Positions 18,001 through 25,700 are shown, counted from the stretch's first letter. The stretch: DNA of 64,000 nt from G963668185 sp965237445 (GCA_965237445.1 OZ250142.1:1612001-1676000), one strand, 5' to 3'. Notes: generated from the sequence alone by a model not told the origin. Translations and numbers: made by a program.

Positions 18001-19164
18001 TCAGGTGTTCAGGTGGCCCGGCACCCAGTCCTTCTTCTCACGCCAGTCCGGACCGACGTCATTGAACCTGCCGTACGTGAGCCCGCTCATGTCGACGGTG
18101 GTCTCGCCGTGCATGACCATGTCGCTGATGACCTTGCCGGTCGCCGGCGAGAGGCCGAAGCCGTGTGCGGAAGCGGTGGCCACCATGAAGTTGTCGGGCG
18201 AGTCCAGGAAGTCGATGATGGGCAGCATGTCCGGCGTCTGCTCGACGACGCATGCCCAGCTCCTGATGAGCGGGACATCGCCGGCGCCGGGGAACAGCTC
18301 GGCAAGCCGCCGGGCCATGTTGCGGATAACCGGCGAGTTCGGCTTCATGGGCGTCTGGTTCTCGACATCGACCCACTCGTGGGGGCCGCCGCCGTAAGCG
18401 AGGTTGCCGCGGAGCGTCTGGCGGCCGTACAGCCCGTTTCCGAGCACGGCGCCCTTCCACATCGACTCCACCGGCGCAGTGATGATGATCTCGACGCGGG
18501 CCGGAGAGACAGGGACGAACGCCCCCGCCTGCTCGCAGAGAACGCCGGTCTGGGGGCCGGCGGCGCAAATTACCACATCCGCCTCAAGCTCGCCCTTGTC
18601 CGTCTCCACGGCTACAACCTTTTCGCCCTCTTTCCGGAAGCCGGTCACGGCGGTGTGCTGGTAGAGCCTGCCGCCCTGGTCCAGGAAGCCCCAGGCGTAC
18701 GCCTGCACGGTGCGCTGCGGGTTGGCGTGGCCGTCGGTCGGAGAGAACTGCCCGCCCGTCGTTTCCGGCGCGATCAAGGGAACGGCGTCCTTCACCTCAT
18801 CCGCGTCCCACCAGTGGAGCGGGATGTCGAACTTCTTGCCCCAGTCGACGTTGGACTGCTTCATCCACTCCGCCTCCTCCTCGTCCATCGCGACGTGGAG
18901 CCCGCCAGGGGAGTATTCGGTGGGGTAGCCGAGCTCGCCGGACATCTCCGGCCAGAGCTTGAGCGACTCCGCGGCAAGCGGCACAACGGGCGGCTCGTAT
19001 GCCCGGTGGCTGATGTCTCCGCCGTTACGGCTGGAGGCCTCGGCGCCGATGACGCCCTTCTCCACGACGATGGTGTCCACGCCGTTCTTCGCGAGCCACC
19101 ACGCCGCGCTAAGGCCGGTAACGCCGGCCCCTATGATTACTACCTCTGCGCCGTCCAACCTCAT
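18001..19164 (-). CDS. FAD-dependent amine/amino-acid oxidoreductase, DadA/SoxB-like (paralogue 3, tandem copy)
   Basis: Same length (387 residues) and architecture as the downstream copy at 16596. Residues 146-387 differ at only about 13 positions, while residues 75-145 differ at 25-30. ATG 19164 has GGGAGG nine bases upstream (GGGAGGTACACC-ATG); the copy downstream has the homologous GGAGGTACAAC, so the duplication included the ribosome site and about 50 nt of leader. It lies 137 nt after the HcnB-like gene on the same strand, separated by a hairpin. It probably supplies the catalytic flavin subunit of a two-subunit dehydrogenase. A 393-residue frame on the opposite strand here is a codon-bias shadow. 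Confidence 0.84.
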   Translation of the reverse strand: MRLDGAEVVIIGAGVTGLSAAWWLAKNGVDTIVVEKGVIGAEASSRNGGDISHRAYEPPVVPLAAESLKLWPEMSGELGYPTEYSPGGLHVAMDEEEAEWMKQSNVDWGKKFDIPLHWWDADEVKDAVPLIAPETTGGQFSPTDGHANPQRTVQAYAWGFLDQGGRLYQHTAVTGFRKEGEKVVAVETDKGELEADVVICAAGPQTGVLCEQAGAFVPVSPARVEIIITAPVESMWKGAVLGNGLYGRQTLRGNLAYGGGPHEWVDVENQTPMKPNSPVIRNMARRLAELFPGAGDVPLIRSWACVVEQTPDMLPIIDFLDSPDNFMVATASAHGFGLSPATGKVISDMVMHGETTVDMSGLTYGRFNDVGPDWREKKDWVPGHLNT

Positions 19165-19237
19165 GGTGTACCTCCCGCGTCTGGTCCTGTTTGAATCAGT
19201 CGCCCTCACCCCTCGAGGGAGTCGAGGCGGGCTCTGG

Positions 19238-19260
19238 CCCTCTCCCACCTAGGGAGAGGG
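19238..19260. repeat. CCCTCTCCC hairpin repeat, copy 2
   Basis: Stem CCCTCTCCC-accta-GGGAGAGGG (9 bp) between the HcnB-like gene and the tandem FAD gene. A CTTTTT follows on the plus strand only, which is the wrong strand for the flanking genes, so terminator function is doubtful. It could attenuate read-through from 19302 into 18001-19164. Confidence 0.55.
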
Positions 19261-19301
19261 ACTTTTTACACCGAATGCCGGTGTTTGGCGTATTGCGATG
19301 G

Positions 19302-20858
19302 CTAGTCTGCTGTTTCTTCCTGCATCTCGCGCATGTAGTCACGGCTGTGCTTGAACCAGACCACCCAGTCGTCGCGCATCTGTTGCGACTCTTCGTGCGC
19401 CCACATGATGCGGAGCGGCAGGGGCCGCACGGGCGGCCTGTACGACATGATCGGCACTTCCGTTAGCGGCGTGTCCGACTCGTCGGCCAGGAGCATCGCG
19501 ACCTGCTCACGGCAGCGGCGTCCCTGGCAGTGGCCCATGCCGGCGCGGGTGAGGCGCTTGACCTGGTCCGGGTTGACCGGGCCGTCCTGCGTCAGGGTGG
19601 AGAGGTCCCGGGCGCTCATCTCATCCGACTCCCACTCGAGATAGCGGGGCGGCTGAACGTCCAGCAGCTCGGCGCGGGTGACCTCCTCGCACTGGCAAAC
19701 GTACACGTCAAGTCCGCCCACGTTCATCAGCGCGGCCAGCCACTTCTTCCAGACGCCGTCGACTTCGTTGCCGTTGGAGGACTGGACGGCTTGGGGTAGC
19801 TGCGAACGGCGTTCGTGGGCCGTGGCGCTGTCGATGGCGCCGAGGGCCTCGGCGGCGGCGATGCCGGCGAGGCAGCCCTGCTCGCGGGCGATCTCCGGGT
19901 TGGCAGTCATGCCGTCGTGATAGCCCGCGGCATCGCCGCAGGCGTACGTGTTCTCGACGCTGGTGCGCATCCACTCATCGACGACGGGCGCGTAGCCGCC
20001 GCGATGGTGGTCGAAGCGGACCTCGCAGTCGAGGAGGTTGAGCAGTTCGACGGTCGGGACGAGGCCGATGGCGAGGCAGACGGTGTCCGCCTCCACCTCG
20101 ATCTCGGAGCCCGCGACCGCGTTGTTGTCGCCGTCGATGGCGACGATCGTGGCCGACTCGACCTCATCGGTCGCGCCGGTGGCTTCCTTTATCACGTGCG
20201 AGGTGTGTATCGGCACGCCGGCGGCCTCGAGCTCGGCGGCGACGGCTGCGTCGCCCCGGACAGCGCCGTCTACCTCGACGATGGCCTTGACCTCGACGCC
20301 GCGCTCAAGCGCGAGCTTCGCGGTCTGCAGGCCGAGGTTGCCGGAACCAAGGACCACCATCTTGCGGCCGGTGAAGGCCTGGTAGCGGTGCATCAGCGAG
20401 TACGCGGCGTTGGCGCCCATCGCGCCGGCGAAGTTCCAGCCGGCGAAGCCCATGCCGAGGTCGCGCGATCCGGCGGCTACGATCAGGTGGTCGTACTTGA
20501 CCGTCCAGGACTGGTTCTCGTCTGCCAGGCCAAGCTGCGGGCCGTCGAGCACGCGGCTGGTCTCCATGTTCCTAAAGGCGCCCCAGACGTATGTGCCGAG
20601 ACGGATGTCGACGCCCGCTTCCTCTGCCTCCGCGAGTTCCGGATTGGCCGAGACAATTCGGCCCATCATCGCGCCCTTGTCCTGGACGGTGGGCATGAGC
20701 CGCTGTCCGTAGAACAGGGGGACGTCCAAGCCCATCATGAACATGTCCAGGGGGTTCTCGTCGATCAGGACGACCTTGACGCCGGCCTTGGCGGCCTCGA
20801 TTGCGGCGGCGGTTCCCGCGACTCCGGCGCCGACTACTGCAAGCTGGATGTGCTCCAT
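19302..20858 (-). CDS. HcnB/SoxA-like FAD/NAD-binding dehydrogenase subunit with BFD-type [2Fe-2S] motif
   Basis: A 518-residue pyridine-nucleotide-disulphide-type flavoprotein without the redox disulphide. The first Rossmann site is AVVGAGVAGTAAAIEAAKAG (about 7-26), the second is MVVLGSGNLGLQTAKLALE, and TYACGDAAGYHDGM closes the FAD site. The C-terminal domain has Cys 388, 390, 444 and 449 in VCQCEE and GHCQGRRC, the four-cysteine pattern of BFD-like [2Fe-2S] domains. This layout matches the alpha subunits of hydrogen cyanide synthase (HcnB), opine oxidase (OoxA) and related proline/hydroxyproline dehydrogenases, which pair with a DadA-like subunit such as the two encoded just downstream. 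AAGGAGG lies six bases before the ATG. The small ferredoxin-like third subunit of such systems is not found nearby. Confidence 0.82.
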   Translation of the reverse strand: MEHIQLAVVGAGVAGTAAAIEAAKAGVKVVLIDENPLDMFMMGLDVPLFYGQRLMPTVQDKGAMMGRIVSANPELAEAEEAGVDIRLGTYVWGAFRNMETSRVLDGPQLGLADENQSWTVKYDHLIVAAGSRDLGMGFAGWNFAGAMGANAAYSLMHRYQAFTGRKMVVLGSGNLGLQTAKLALERGVEVKAIVEVDGAVRGDAAVAAELEAAGVPIHTSHVIKEATGATDEVESATIVAIDGDNNAVAGSEIEVEADTVCLAIGLVPTVELLNLLDCEVRFDHHRGGYAPVVDEWMRTSVENTYACGDAAGYHDGMTANPEIAREQGCLAGIAAAEALGAIDSATAHERRSQLPQAVQSSNGNEVDGVWKKWLAALMNVGGLDVYVCQCEEVTRAELLDVQPPRYLEWESDEMSARDLSTLTQDGPVNPDQVKRLTRAGMGHCQGRRCREQVAMLLADESDTPLTEVPIMSYRPPVRPLPLRIMWAHEESQQMRDDWVVWFKHSRDYMREMQEETAD

Positions 20859-20962
20859 AGCAAGCCTCCTTCGAAGGTTACGCCCGCCGTCAGATGCGGT
20901 CTACGCTAGCGCGTAGCTTGCCGGTCAGCGGCGCCGCTGACCTTCGTCCTGCTTGGGACGGG

Positions 20963-20983
20963 GTCCTTCGACAAGCTCAGGAC
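20963..20983. repeat. Short interrupted-palindrome repeat (CCTTCGACAAGCTCAGG core)
   Basis: GTCCTTCGACAAGCTCAGGA plus a closing C, with complementary ends GTCCT/AGGAC. This core is, to my knowledge, a very common dispersed intergenic sequence in Chloroflexota and several other phyla. It lies 105 nt upstream of the HcnB-like start, next to GGGACGGG tracts. Confidence 0.6.
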
Positions 20984-21125
20984 GGGGCCACTTGGCGGAC
21001 GGCCCGATTGTATACCTGAGGCTATGGGCCGTAAAGCGGCGCGGGAAGGAGGGGCGAGGGTCTTGGAACTCGGAGGAACTTCGCCGAAAAAGGCCCATTG
21101 TTCCAATTTGTCTCATTTGCCCCTG

Positions 21126-21528
21126 ATTCGTAGCTGGAAACGCCTGGATCTTGAGACGGCCGCAGCCCAGTTGTCAGGTAAGGATGAGGCGGCCCCGAAC
21201 GAGTTGTTGGGCGCTTTGGTGCGGGAGCGAGACGCAGGTCTGGAGCGTTGATTGTGGCGCTAAGCTTGCCTGCCAAAGAATCAAGAAAGTGTGACATTCT
21301 GCGCCGTCTGGGACATTCCGAAGCTGGGGTACGGTGGGTCGTGCCACCGGAATGGCCCATGGATGCACCCTGGCTGTTCCGGGAACGGTCCGAGATGGCG
21401 CGGAATTGGCCCAGCTTTGGCATAGCTGCGACGGCCGCCGAGCGGCGACAGGGGCGCGGAGTCTGGCGCGCTGCATTGCGTTTGCTGTGCGATTTTGGTT
21501 GCATGCGTCCATCTTAGCACACGTGTTC
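21126..21528 (-). repeat. Dispersed intergenic element, copy A (degenerate)
   Basis: On the minus strand it begins with GAACACGTGTGCTAAGAT (21511-21528), then a stretch similar to the 62.6-kb copy (GCATGC then CCAAAATCGCAC against ATGC then CCAAATCTCACC), and ends with TTTCCAGCTACGAAT (21126-21140). A shared GTGTCACA-type patch (minus) lies near 21290. It is more diverged than copies B (30104) and C (62609). No protein frame is conserved between copies. Confidence 0.4.
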
Positions 21529-21576
21529 GCTGAGAGGGAAGGCCGAGGGATAATACCGAATCGGGAGTGCGACGTG

Positions 21577-21605
21577 TTGACACCGACACCAAAGATACCT
21601 AGTCT
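21577..21605 (+). promoter_or_regulatory. Candidate promoter of the Phd-VapC pair
   Basis: TTGACA (21577-21582), 17-nt spacer, TAGTCT (21600-21605), 36 nt before the antitoxin start. CTAGTC occurs twice, 12 nt apart, overlapping and following the -10 (CTAGTCTGATGGCTAGTC), a plausible antitoxin operator since such pairs usually autorepress. Confidence 0.45.
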
Positions 21606-21640
21606 GATGGCTAGTCAGCTTTTGCGAAGCGGAGTGGACC

Positions 21641-21901
21641 ATGAGCAGGAAGTGGCCGGTGCAGGATGCTAAGTCAAAGTTCAGCGAGCTGCTGGATACT
21701 GCCATCACCGAAGGGCCGCAGATCGTGACCAAGCGAGGCGTTGAGACCGCTGTGCTCCTACCCATTGAGGAGTGGCGGAGACTGGTGCGTATGACGAGGC
21801 CGGACCTCAAGGAGTTGCTCCTCGCCACGGAGGCGCGGACGGAGGAGCTTACACCTCCGCGCCGCCGGCATCGTCGCCGAACGCCTAAAGCGGTGGAGTA
21901 G
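21641..21901 (+). CDS. Type II antitoxin, Phd/YefM family
   Basis: An 86-residue antitoxin. The N-terminal half WPVQDAKSKFSELLDTA with PQIVTKRGVETAVLLP is the Phd/YefM DNA-binding fold. The C-terminal part, which normally wraps the toxin, ends in a very basic tail (RRRHRRRTPK), which is unusual for this usually acidic segment. GGAG lies six bases before the ATG. The stop is four bases before the VapC-type toxin start, so the two are co-translated. Confidence 0.85.
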   Translation: MSRKWPVQDAKSKFSELLDTAITEGPQIVTKRGVETAVLLPIEEWRRLVRMTRPDLKELLLATEARTEELTPPRRRHRRRTPKAVE

Positions 21902-21905
21902 GCCG

Positions 21906-22313
21906 ATGTACCTTCTCGATACGAACGTGGTCTCAGAGCTGCGCCGCCCTCGGCCTCACGGGGCTGTTCTGGAGTGGATCGCTCATGCGCCGGCGGACCT
22001 GCTCTTTTTGTCTGCCGTTACGATTGGAGAGATACAGGCGGGGATTGAAATCACGCGAGAGCAGGATGCGGCCAAGGCGGAGGAACTGGAGACCTGGCTG
22101 GACAAGGTCCTAGCTTCGTATGGTGTGCTGCCGATGGACGCGATGGTGTTTCGGGAGTGGGCACGGCTGATGCATGGACGGTCGGATGCCATAACCGAAG
22201 ACGCCATGATTGCAGCGACAGCCATAGTGCACCGGATGACGGTGGTCACACGGAACGTGAGCGACTTTGCCCAGCTCGGGGTCCAACTGCAGAACCCATT
22301 TGACAGGGGGTAG
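21906..22313 (+). CDS. Type II toxin, PIN-domain VapC/FitB-like RNase
   Basis: A 135-residue PIN-domain ribonuclease. All four acidic metal ligands are visible: D5 in LLDTNVVSEL, E42 in TIGEIQAGI, D99 in TEDAMIAATA and D120 in TRNVSDF. The FitB-like signature TNVVSELRRP is clear. Expected to cleave tRNA or other RNA when the antitoxin is degraded. Intact by length and active site, so the module is probably functional. GGAG precedes the ATG, inside the end of the antitoxin gene. Confidence 0.88.
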   Translation: MYLLDTNVVSELRRPRPHGAVLEWIAHAPADLLFLSAVTIGEIQAGIEITREQDAAKAEELETWLDKVLASYGVLPMDAMVFREWARLMHGRSDAITEDAMIAATAIVHRMTVVTRNVSDFAQLGVQLQNPFDRG

Positions 22314-22577
22314 GCTGCGCTTTCGCGGAAGCGTAAAGAGGGCGCCATGGCCACGTGGGCTTTGGGCGCACTTGAGCTACATTGGTACGCTAGGGCATGC
22401 CCCACGTTCGGACGGGCTCAAGCATGCGTGTGGATCCTGAAATGTGCGCTAGGACTCGGCATGATGCGCATGCGTACATGGCATCATAGGTGTGTGTTGT
22501 AGGCAAGGGGTGTGGGGGCCGCGAACTTGGAGGCGTTAGTTCAGTAACAGCCTAACTCAAAGACGAGCAGACAAATC

Positions 22578-23189
22578 TTAGGGAGCGACACCGACAAGAA
22601 CCAGGGGTACCGCCGGGACACTGCGTCCCTGACGCAGGACGTTCAGGAGATCGCGCTCATAGTAGGGTACCCCTGAGGACATCTCTCGTTCCAACGCTTT
22701 CATGGGAAGAATCTCGATGCCTACGTCGATGATGTCAGAGACGTAGAAGCTGAGGTGCTTCACAAATAGGTCATGGGCAACGAAGGCATACTTGCCAAAC
22801 TGGACCTCCACCGCAACCCTATCCTTAACGAAGTCGGTCTGGTTGTAAGACATGATGGGCGTCAGACCGGCGGCCTCGATGGCCTGCTTTTGTTCGTTCT
22901 CCGGCAGGGCATAGGTGCCACGGAGTATCCTCTCGTCGTCGGTCACCCAGAAGGTGTTCCGGCGCTCGCTCCATCCCAGTCTGCCTAGCCCTTGGCTGAA
23001 CGCACGATTCATGTCCGCGGGAGAGTACAGCAACTTCCCCCGCATGGTCTTTTCCCTAGAAACCTTAGTCCGGCATGCGAAGGCGTCTACCTCCTCTATT
23101 ACTGCCTGTACTTCTTCCCACAAGTGTTTGCGGTGGACCAGCAGATACTCTTCGCCGTTCAGATGTGAATAACGAGCCTTGATCTGCAC
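22578..23189 (-). CDS. BglII/BstYI-family type II restriction endonuclease
   Basis: A 203-residue protein whose centre DRVAVEVQFGKY matches the BglII-family active site, in which D, E and Q (here D123 or D119, E128 and Q130) coordinate Mg2+; the E-x-Q in place of the usual E-x-K is the distinguishing feature. The family cuts AGATCT (BglII) or RGATCY (BstYI) between the first and second base. The start is GTG, sharing one base with the methyltransferase stop (TAGTG), so translation is coupled. The exact recognition sequence cannot be read; GATC-centred sites are the prediction. Confidence 0.78.
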   Translation of the reverse strand: MQIKARYSHLNGEEYLLVHRKHLWEEVQAVIEEVDAFACRTKVSREKTMRGKLLYSPADMNRAFSQGLGRLGWSERRNTFWVTDDERILRGTYALPENEQKQAIEAAGLTPIMSYNQTDFVKDRVAVEVQFGKYAFVAHDLFVKHLSFYVSDIIDVGIEILPMKALEREMSSGVPYYERDLLNVLRQGRSVPAVPLVLVGVAP

Positions 23190-24085
23190 TAGTGGCCGCC
23201 GTTCGGCTTGGAGGGGTCGTAGATGGGCTTGCCCATGGGACGAGTGCGCAGAGTACCCTTATTGAGTTGCTGGACTCGCTGCCGGGCAACATCCACGTAC
23301 TCGGGCACAACATCGCATCCGTAGGCTGTGCGTCCGTGCATGAGAGCTGCAATGATCGAAGAACCGACTCCCATGTAGGGATCGAACACGGCATCTCCCT
23401 CATCTGTCATTGAAAGAACCAAGCGTTCCACAAGTTCAACGGGAAACTGGCAAGGGTGAATAGTCTTCTCAGGGTGGTTGTTCTTGACGTTTGGAAACTC
23501 CCAAACATCGCTTGGGTTCTTTCCTTTCGGATTTCCCGATAGCTTCCCGACGTTTGGGCCTTTGAAGTGGCGTTTGCCGGGATACTTCGACGGAACCCTA
23601 ATGGGATCGAGGTTCCAAGTGTATTCGTCGTTCTTCGTCCACCAGTTTATGGTCTCGTACCTTCCGGACAGTCGTTTTGCGGAATGCAACCCGTGGCCGA
23701 AGTGCCAGACGATCCGGTTGCGAAGCTTTAGTCCGTGACGACGAAACACAGGATAGAGAACAGCATCCAGTGGGACGATCTCACCGTCGCTGACGTAATT
23801 CCCAACTTGCCAGCAGATAGATCCATGAGGATGGAGTATTCGGACGCATTCCCGTATCACGAGCTCCTGGGCATCCAGGTAATCGTCGAGCGAAAGCCTT
23901 GCCTCGTAGTCCTTGCCTATGTTGTACGGAGGTGATGTAACGACCAGCTTCACGTGGCCATCCGAAAGCCTGGACATAAACGCCAGATTGTCTTCGCAAG
24001 CAATAGCGACATGTTCAGCAGACGTGGCCGTGTGATCTGGCTGCTCAACTATGTCTAGCGGCAACTGTTCCGTTGTGTTTCCCAT
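23189..24085 (-). CDS. Site-specific DNA methyltransferase (beta-class, TSPPY) of an R-M system
   Basis: A 298-residue SAM-dependent DNA methyltransferase with the catalytic motif IV TSPPYN (residues 50-55) in front of the SAM-binding motif I FDPYMGVGSS (from 234), the beta-class order. A TSPPY motif is found in N4-cytosine and some N6-adenine enzymes; pairing with a BglII-like nuclease favours N4-cytosine, as in M.BglII. The variable target-recognition part lies between about 130 and 220 (WHFGHGLHSAKRLSGRYE and following). It precedes the nuclease in the transcript, which allows protection before cutting. An extended -10 candidate lies about 90 nt upstream. Confidence 0.85.
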   Translation of the reverse strand: MGNTTEQLPLDIVEQPDHTATSAEHVAIACEDNLAFMSRLSDGHVKLVVTSPPYNIGKDYEARLSLDDYLDAQELVIRECVRILHPHGSICWQVGNYVSDGEIVPLDAVLYPVFRRHGLKLRNRIVWHFGHGLHSAKRLSGRYETINWWTKNDEYTWNLDPIRVPSKYPGKRHFKGPNVGKLSGNPKGKNPSDVWEFPNVKNNHPEKTIHPCQFPVELVERLVLSMTDEGDAVFDPYMGVGSSIIAALMHGRTAYGCDVVPEYVDVARQRVQQLNKGTLRTRPMGKPIYDPSKPNGGH

Positions 24086-24174
24086 TCGGAACTGCGTGTG
24101 ATTCCTTGCTTACCGTACGGTGGATTTCGCTAGCGAGTTCGTGGTGATCGCCTCTTGAGGAAGGAGATAGTGGA

Positions 24175-24192
24175 ATATTAGCACAATGGTTT
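24175..24192 (-). promoter_or_regulatory. Extended -10 candidate for the R-M operon, with shared upstream box
   Basis: The minus strand reads AAACCATTGTGCTAATAT. TGCTAATAT is a TG-n-TAATAT extended -10, giving a leader of about 80 nt before the methyltransferase. The whole box (GAAC/AAAC, 3-4 nt, TGTGCTAWKAT) recurs at 21511-21528 (minus), 30104-30121 (plus) and 62592-62609 (minus). Confidence 0.45.
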
Positions 24193-24261
24193 GATAACGC
24201 CGAGTGTGCAGATTATCTGCTGTCGCGCGCGCTTCACGGGTGCCCGTTGCCTCTAGACGGG

Positions 24262-24450
24262 CGCTCGGCTTCCAGAAGCTCTCCGCAGCGAAAGAGGGCG
24301 GTGGGGAAGGCCTTGATGAGGTGGGGCGCCGGCGCCGTGGAGCACTGACTCCGCCATCATGCGGCCGACGACGGTCTACAGCTCGAAGCCGTGTCTGCCG
24401 AATCACGTCATGCAAAGCGCCATAGCCGTCGTGGAGCGTCGCGGCGGTGA
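24262..24450 (-). pseudogene. Decayed fragment of a DadA-like FAD oxidoreductase
   Basis: On the minus strand the sequence aligns with the 3' end of the gene at 25701. One frame gives DGYGALHDV, against GGYGAMYDM; after a frameshift another gives HGFEL-stop-TVVGRMMAESVLHGAGA, against HGFKLSPVVGRMMAELVLHGSSA, then GLPHRPLSLRRASGSR against EAFRASRFRDADHLEP. At least one frameshift and an in-frame stop are present, and the N-terminal three quarters is missing. It is therefore a remnant of a further family member, not a gene. It lies between the R-M system and mannonate dehydratase; the remainder of the 24086-24615 gap holds nothing else I recognise besides the promoter box. Confidence 0.7.
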
Positions 24451-24615
24451 AATCGAACCCGCGGTCGCCGGTGACGCCGCCTCCCTGCGTCGCGCCACGG
24501 CGGGCGCAGGGGGCCGATTGACACCCTCGCGCGCCGAACCTAAGCTCGGCCCGTGCCTGATTGAGTGATTCCACGGGCGCGTGTGGAGTCGAGAGATCGT
24601 GATAGGAGGTCCTTC

Positions 24616-25605
24616 ATGTATGTGGGAACGCAGTTTCCGGCGCGCCACGATTCGGACATCCGGCGGTTTGCGCAGCTTGGTGTGGAGCATGTCGACGTGA
24701 CGCCGGAGGAGCACTGGACCGAGTGGACGGTCGACCTCCTCGCCTCCATCCGAGAGAGGTACGCGAAGCATGGCATAGCCGTGGAGTCGATGCACACGCC
24801 TCTCGGCTCCCGGGACGCGTTCCACAACGACATGTCGCACGTGTTCCTCGGTCCCAGCGACGCCCGGGAGCGGGAGCTGGACGGCCTCTGCGAGATCATC
24901 CGCATGGCGTCGGAGGCCGGTCTGAGGGCGCTACTCTACAACATTACGATCCTGGGGCACCTGCGAACGGGGCCGCGTTACGGCAGGGGCGGCGCAGGGC
25001 TGTCGTCCTTCAACTACGCGGACCTCGACCAGACACTACCGGTGTTCGAGGGCGGCGCGGCGGACGCGGGCACGATGTGGGAGCGGATCGACTACTTCCT
25101 GGCCCGCGTCGTTCCCGTGGCGGATGAGTACAGGGTGCAGTTGGCGTGCCATCCGCAGGACCCGGGCATCGAGGAGCGCGAGTACCGGGGCGTGGCGCGG
25201 GTTATGGGCACGGTGGACGGGCTCGAAAGGTTCACGAGCATGCACGAGAGCCCATACCACGGCCTGAACTTCTGCCAGGGCACCATCTCGGAGATGCTGG
25301 AACGGCCGGGCGAGGATATCTATGACGTGATCCGCTACTTCGGGACCCGCAAGAAGATCTTCAACGTGCACTTCCGCAACATCAAGGGCGGGTTGATGGA
25401 CTTCGTGGAGGTCTTTCCCGATGAGGGCGACGTGGACATGCTGCGGGCCGTCCGCACCTACAAGGAGGTGGGCTACCCGTACATGCTCATGCCCGACCAT
25501 GTCCCGGATATCGACGGCGATGAGGCGGAGCAGGTGGGGTTCGCGTACTGCTTCGGGTACATCCAGGCGATGGTCCAGGCGGCGAACGAGGTGGCGAGGA
25601 ACTGA
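24616..25605 (+). CDS. uxuA: Mannonate dehydratase (UxuA family)
   Basis: TIM-barrel metal enzyme that dehydrates D-mannonate to 2-keto-3-deoxygluconate in hexuronate breakdown. The 329 residues carry features I associate with UxuA: an early DVTPEEHW, a run of barrel strands with acidic ends (VQLACHPQDPG, ESPYHGLNFCQGT), KKIFNVHFRNIKGG, and the C-terminal YPYMLMPDHVPDIDGD, whose His and Asp belong to the family's active-site end. GGAGG lies six bases before ATG 24616; the frame is open 17 codons further upstream without a ribosome site. No uxuB or kdgK neighbour is seen, so the substrate could be another sugar acid. Confidence 0.78.
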   Translation: MYVGTQFPARHDSDIRRFAQLGVEHVDVTPEEHWTEWTVDLLASIRERYAKHGIAVESMHTPLGSRDAFHNDMSHVFLGPSDARERELDGLCEIIRMASEAGLRALLYNITILGHLRTGPRYGRGGAGLSSFNYADLDQTLPVFEGGAADAGTMWERIDYFLARVVPVADEYRVQLACHPQDPGIEEREYRGVARVMGTVDGLERFTSMHESPYHGLNFCQGTISEMLERPGEDIYDVIRYFGTRKKIFNVHFRNIKGGLMDFVEVFPDEGDVDMLRAVRTYKEVGYPYMLMPDHVPDIDGDEAEQVGFAYCFGYIQAMVQAANEVARN

Positions 25606-25647
25606 GCGGCCGGTTGGTGGGCGCAACTGTCGGGTGCGGTCCGGGGA

Positions 25648-25667
25648 GGGCGGTTCGCGAACCGCCC
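25648..25667. repeat. Perfect 20-bp palindrome between convergent genes
   Basis: GGGCGGTTCGCGAACCGCCC is a perfect palindrome, flanked by GGGA and CTAT, 43 nt after mannonate dehydratase and 34 nt from the end of the convergent FAD gene. It may act as a bidirectional terminator, although no T-run follows. Similar sequences are, as far as I know, common dispersed repeats in Chloroflexota. Confidence 0.6.
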
Positions 25668-25700
25668 CTATGCCCCCATACAGTACGCGGGGGACGTAGC

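Larger units (their letters stand above)
20859..21640. other. 781-nt gene-free gap with repeats
   Basis: No convincing gene. Short open frames exist on both strands, but none has a recognisable product or ribosome site. The gap contains a palindromic repeat at 20963-20983, an AGCTACG motif (minus strand, 21129-21135), an extended -10-like box on the minus strand at 21511-21528, and the promoter of the toxin-antitoxin pair near 21577. Parts of 21280-21530 resemble the gap at 62.2-62.6 kb. Confidence 0.6.

Noticed and set aside
18013..19194. 393-residue open frame on the plus strand opposite the tandem FAD gene
   Set aside because: It is an antisense shadow caused by codon bias; the minus-strand frame has full family motifs and a ribosome site.
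17895..19260. The CCTCTCCC hairpins as intrinsic terminators
   Set aside because: No T-run on the transcribed strand; two similar copies at equivalent places fit a duplicated palindromic repeat better.
19815..20909. 364-residue plus-strand open frame opposite the HcnB-like gene
   Set aside because: Low-complexity composition, no recognisable motif; antisense shadow.
22578..24085. Avoidance of BglII sites as evidence of activity
   Set aside because: AGATCT occurs several times in the window, so no avoidance is evident; methylation would make avoidance unnecessary.
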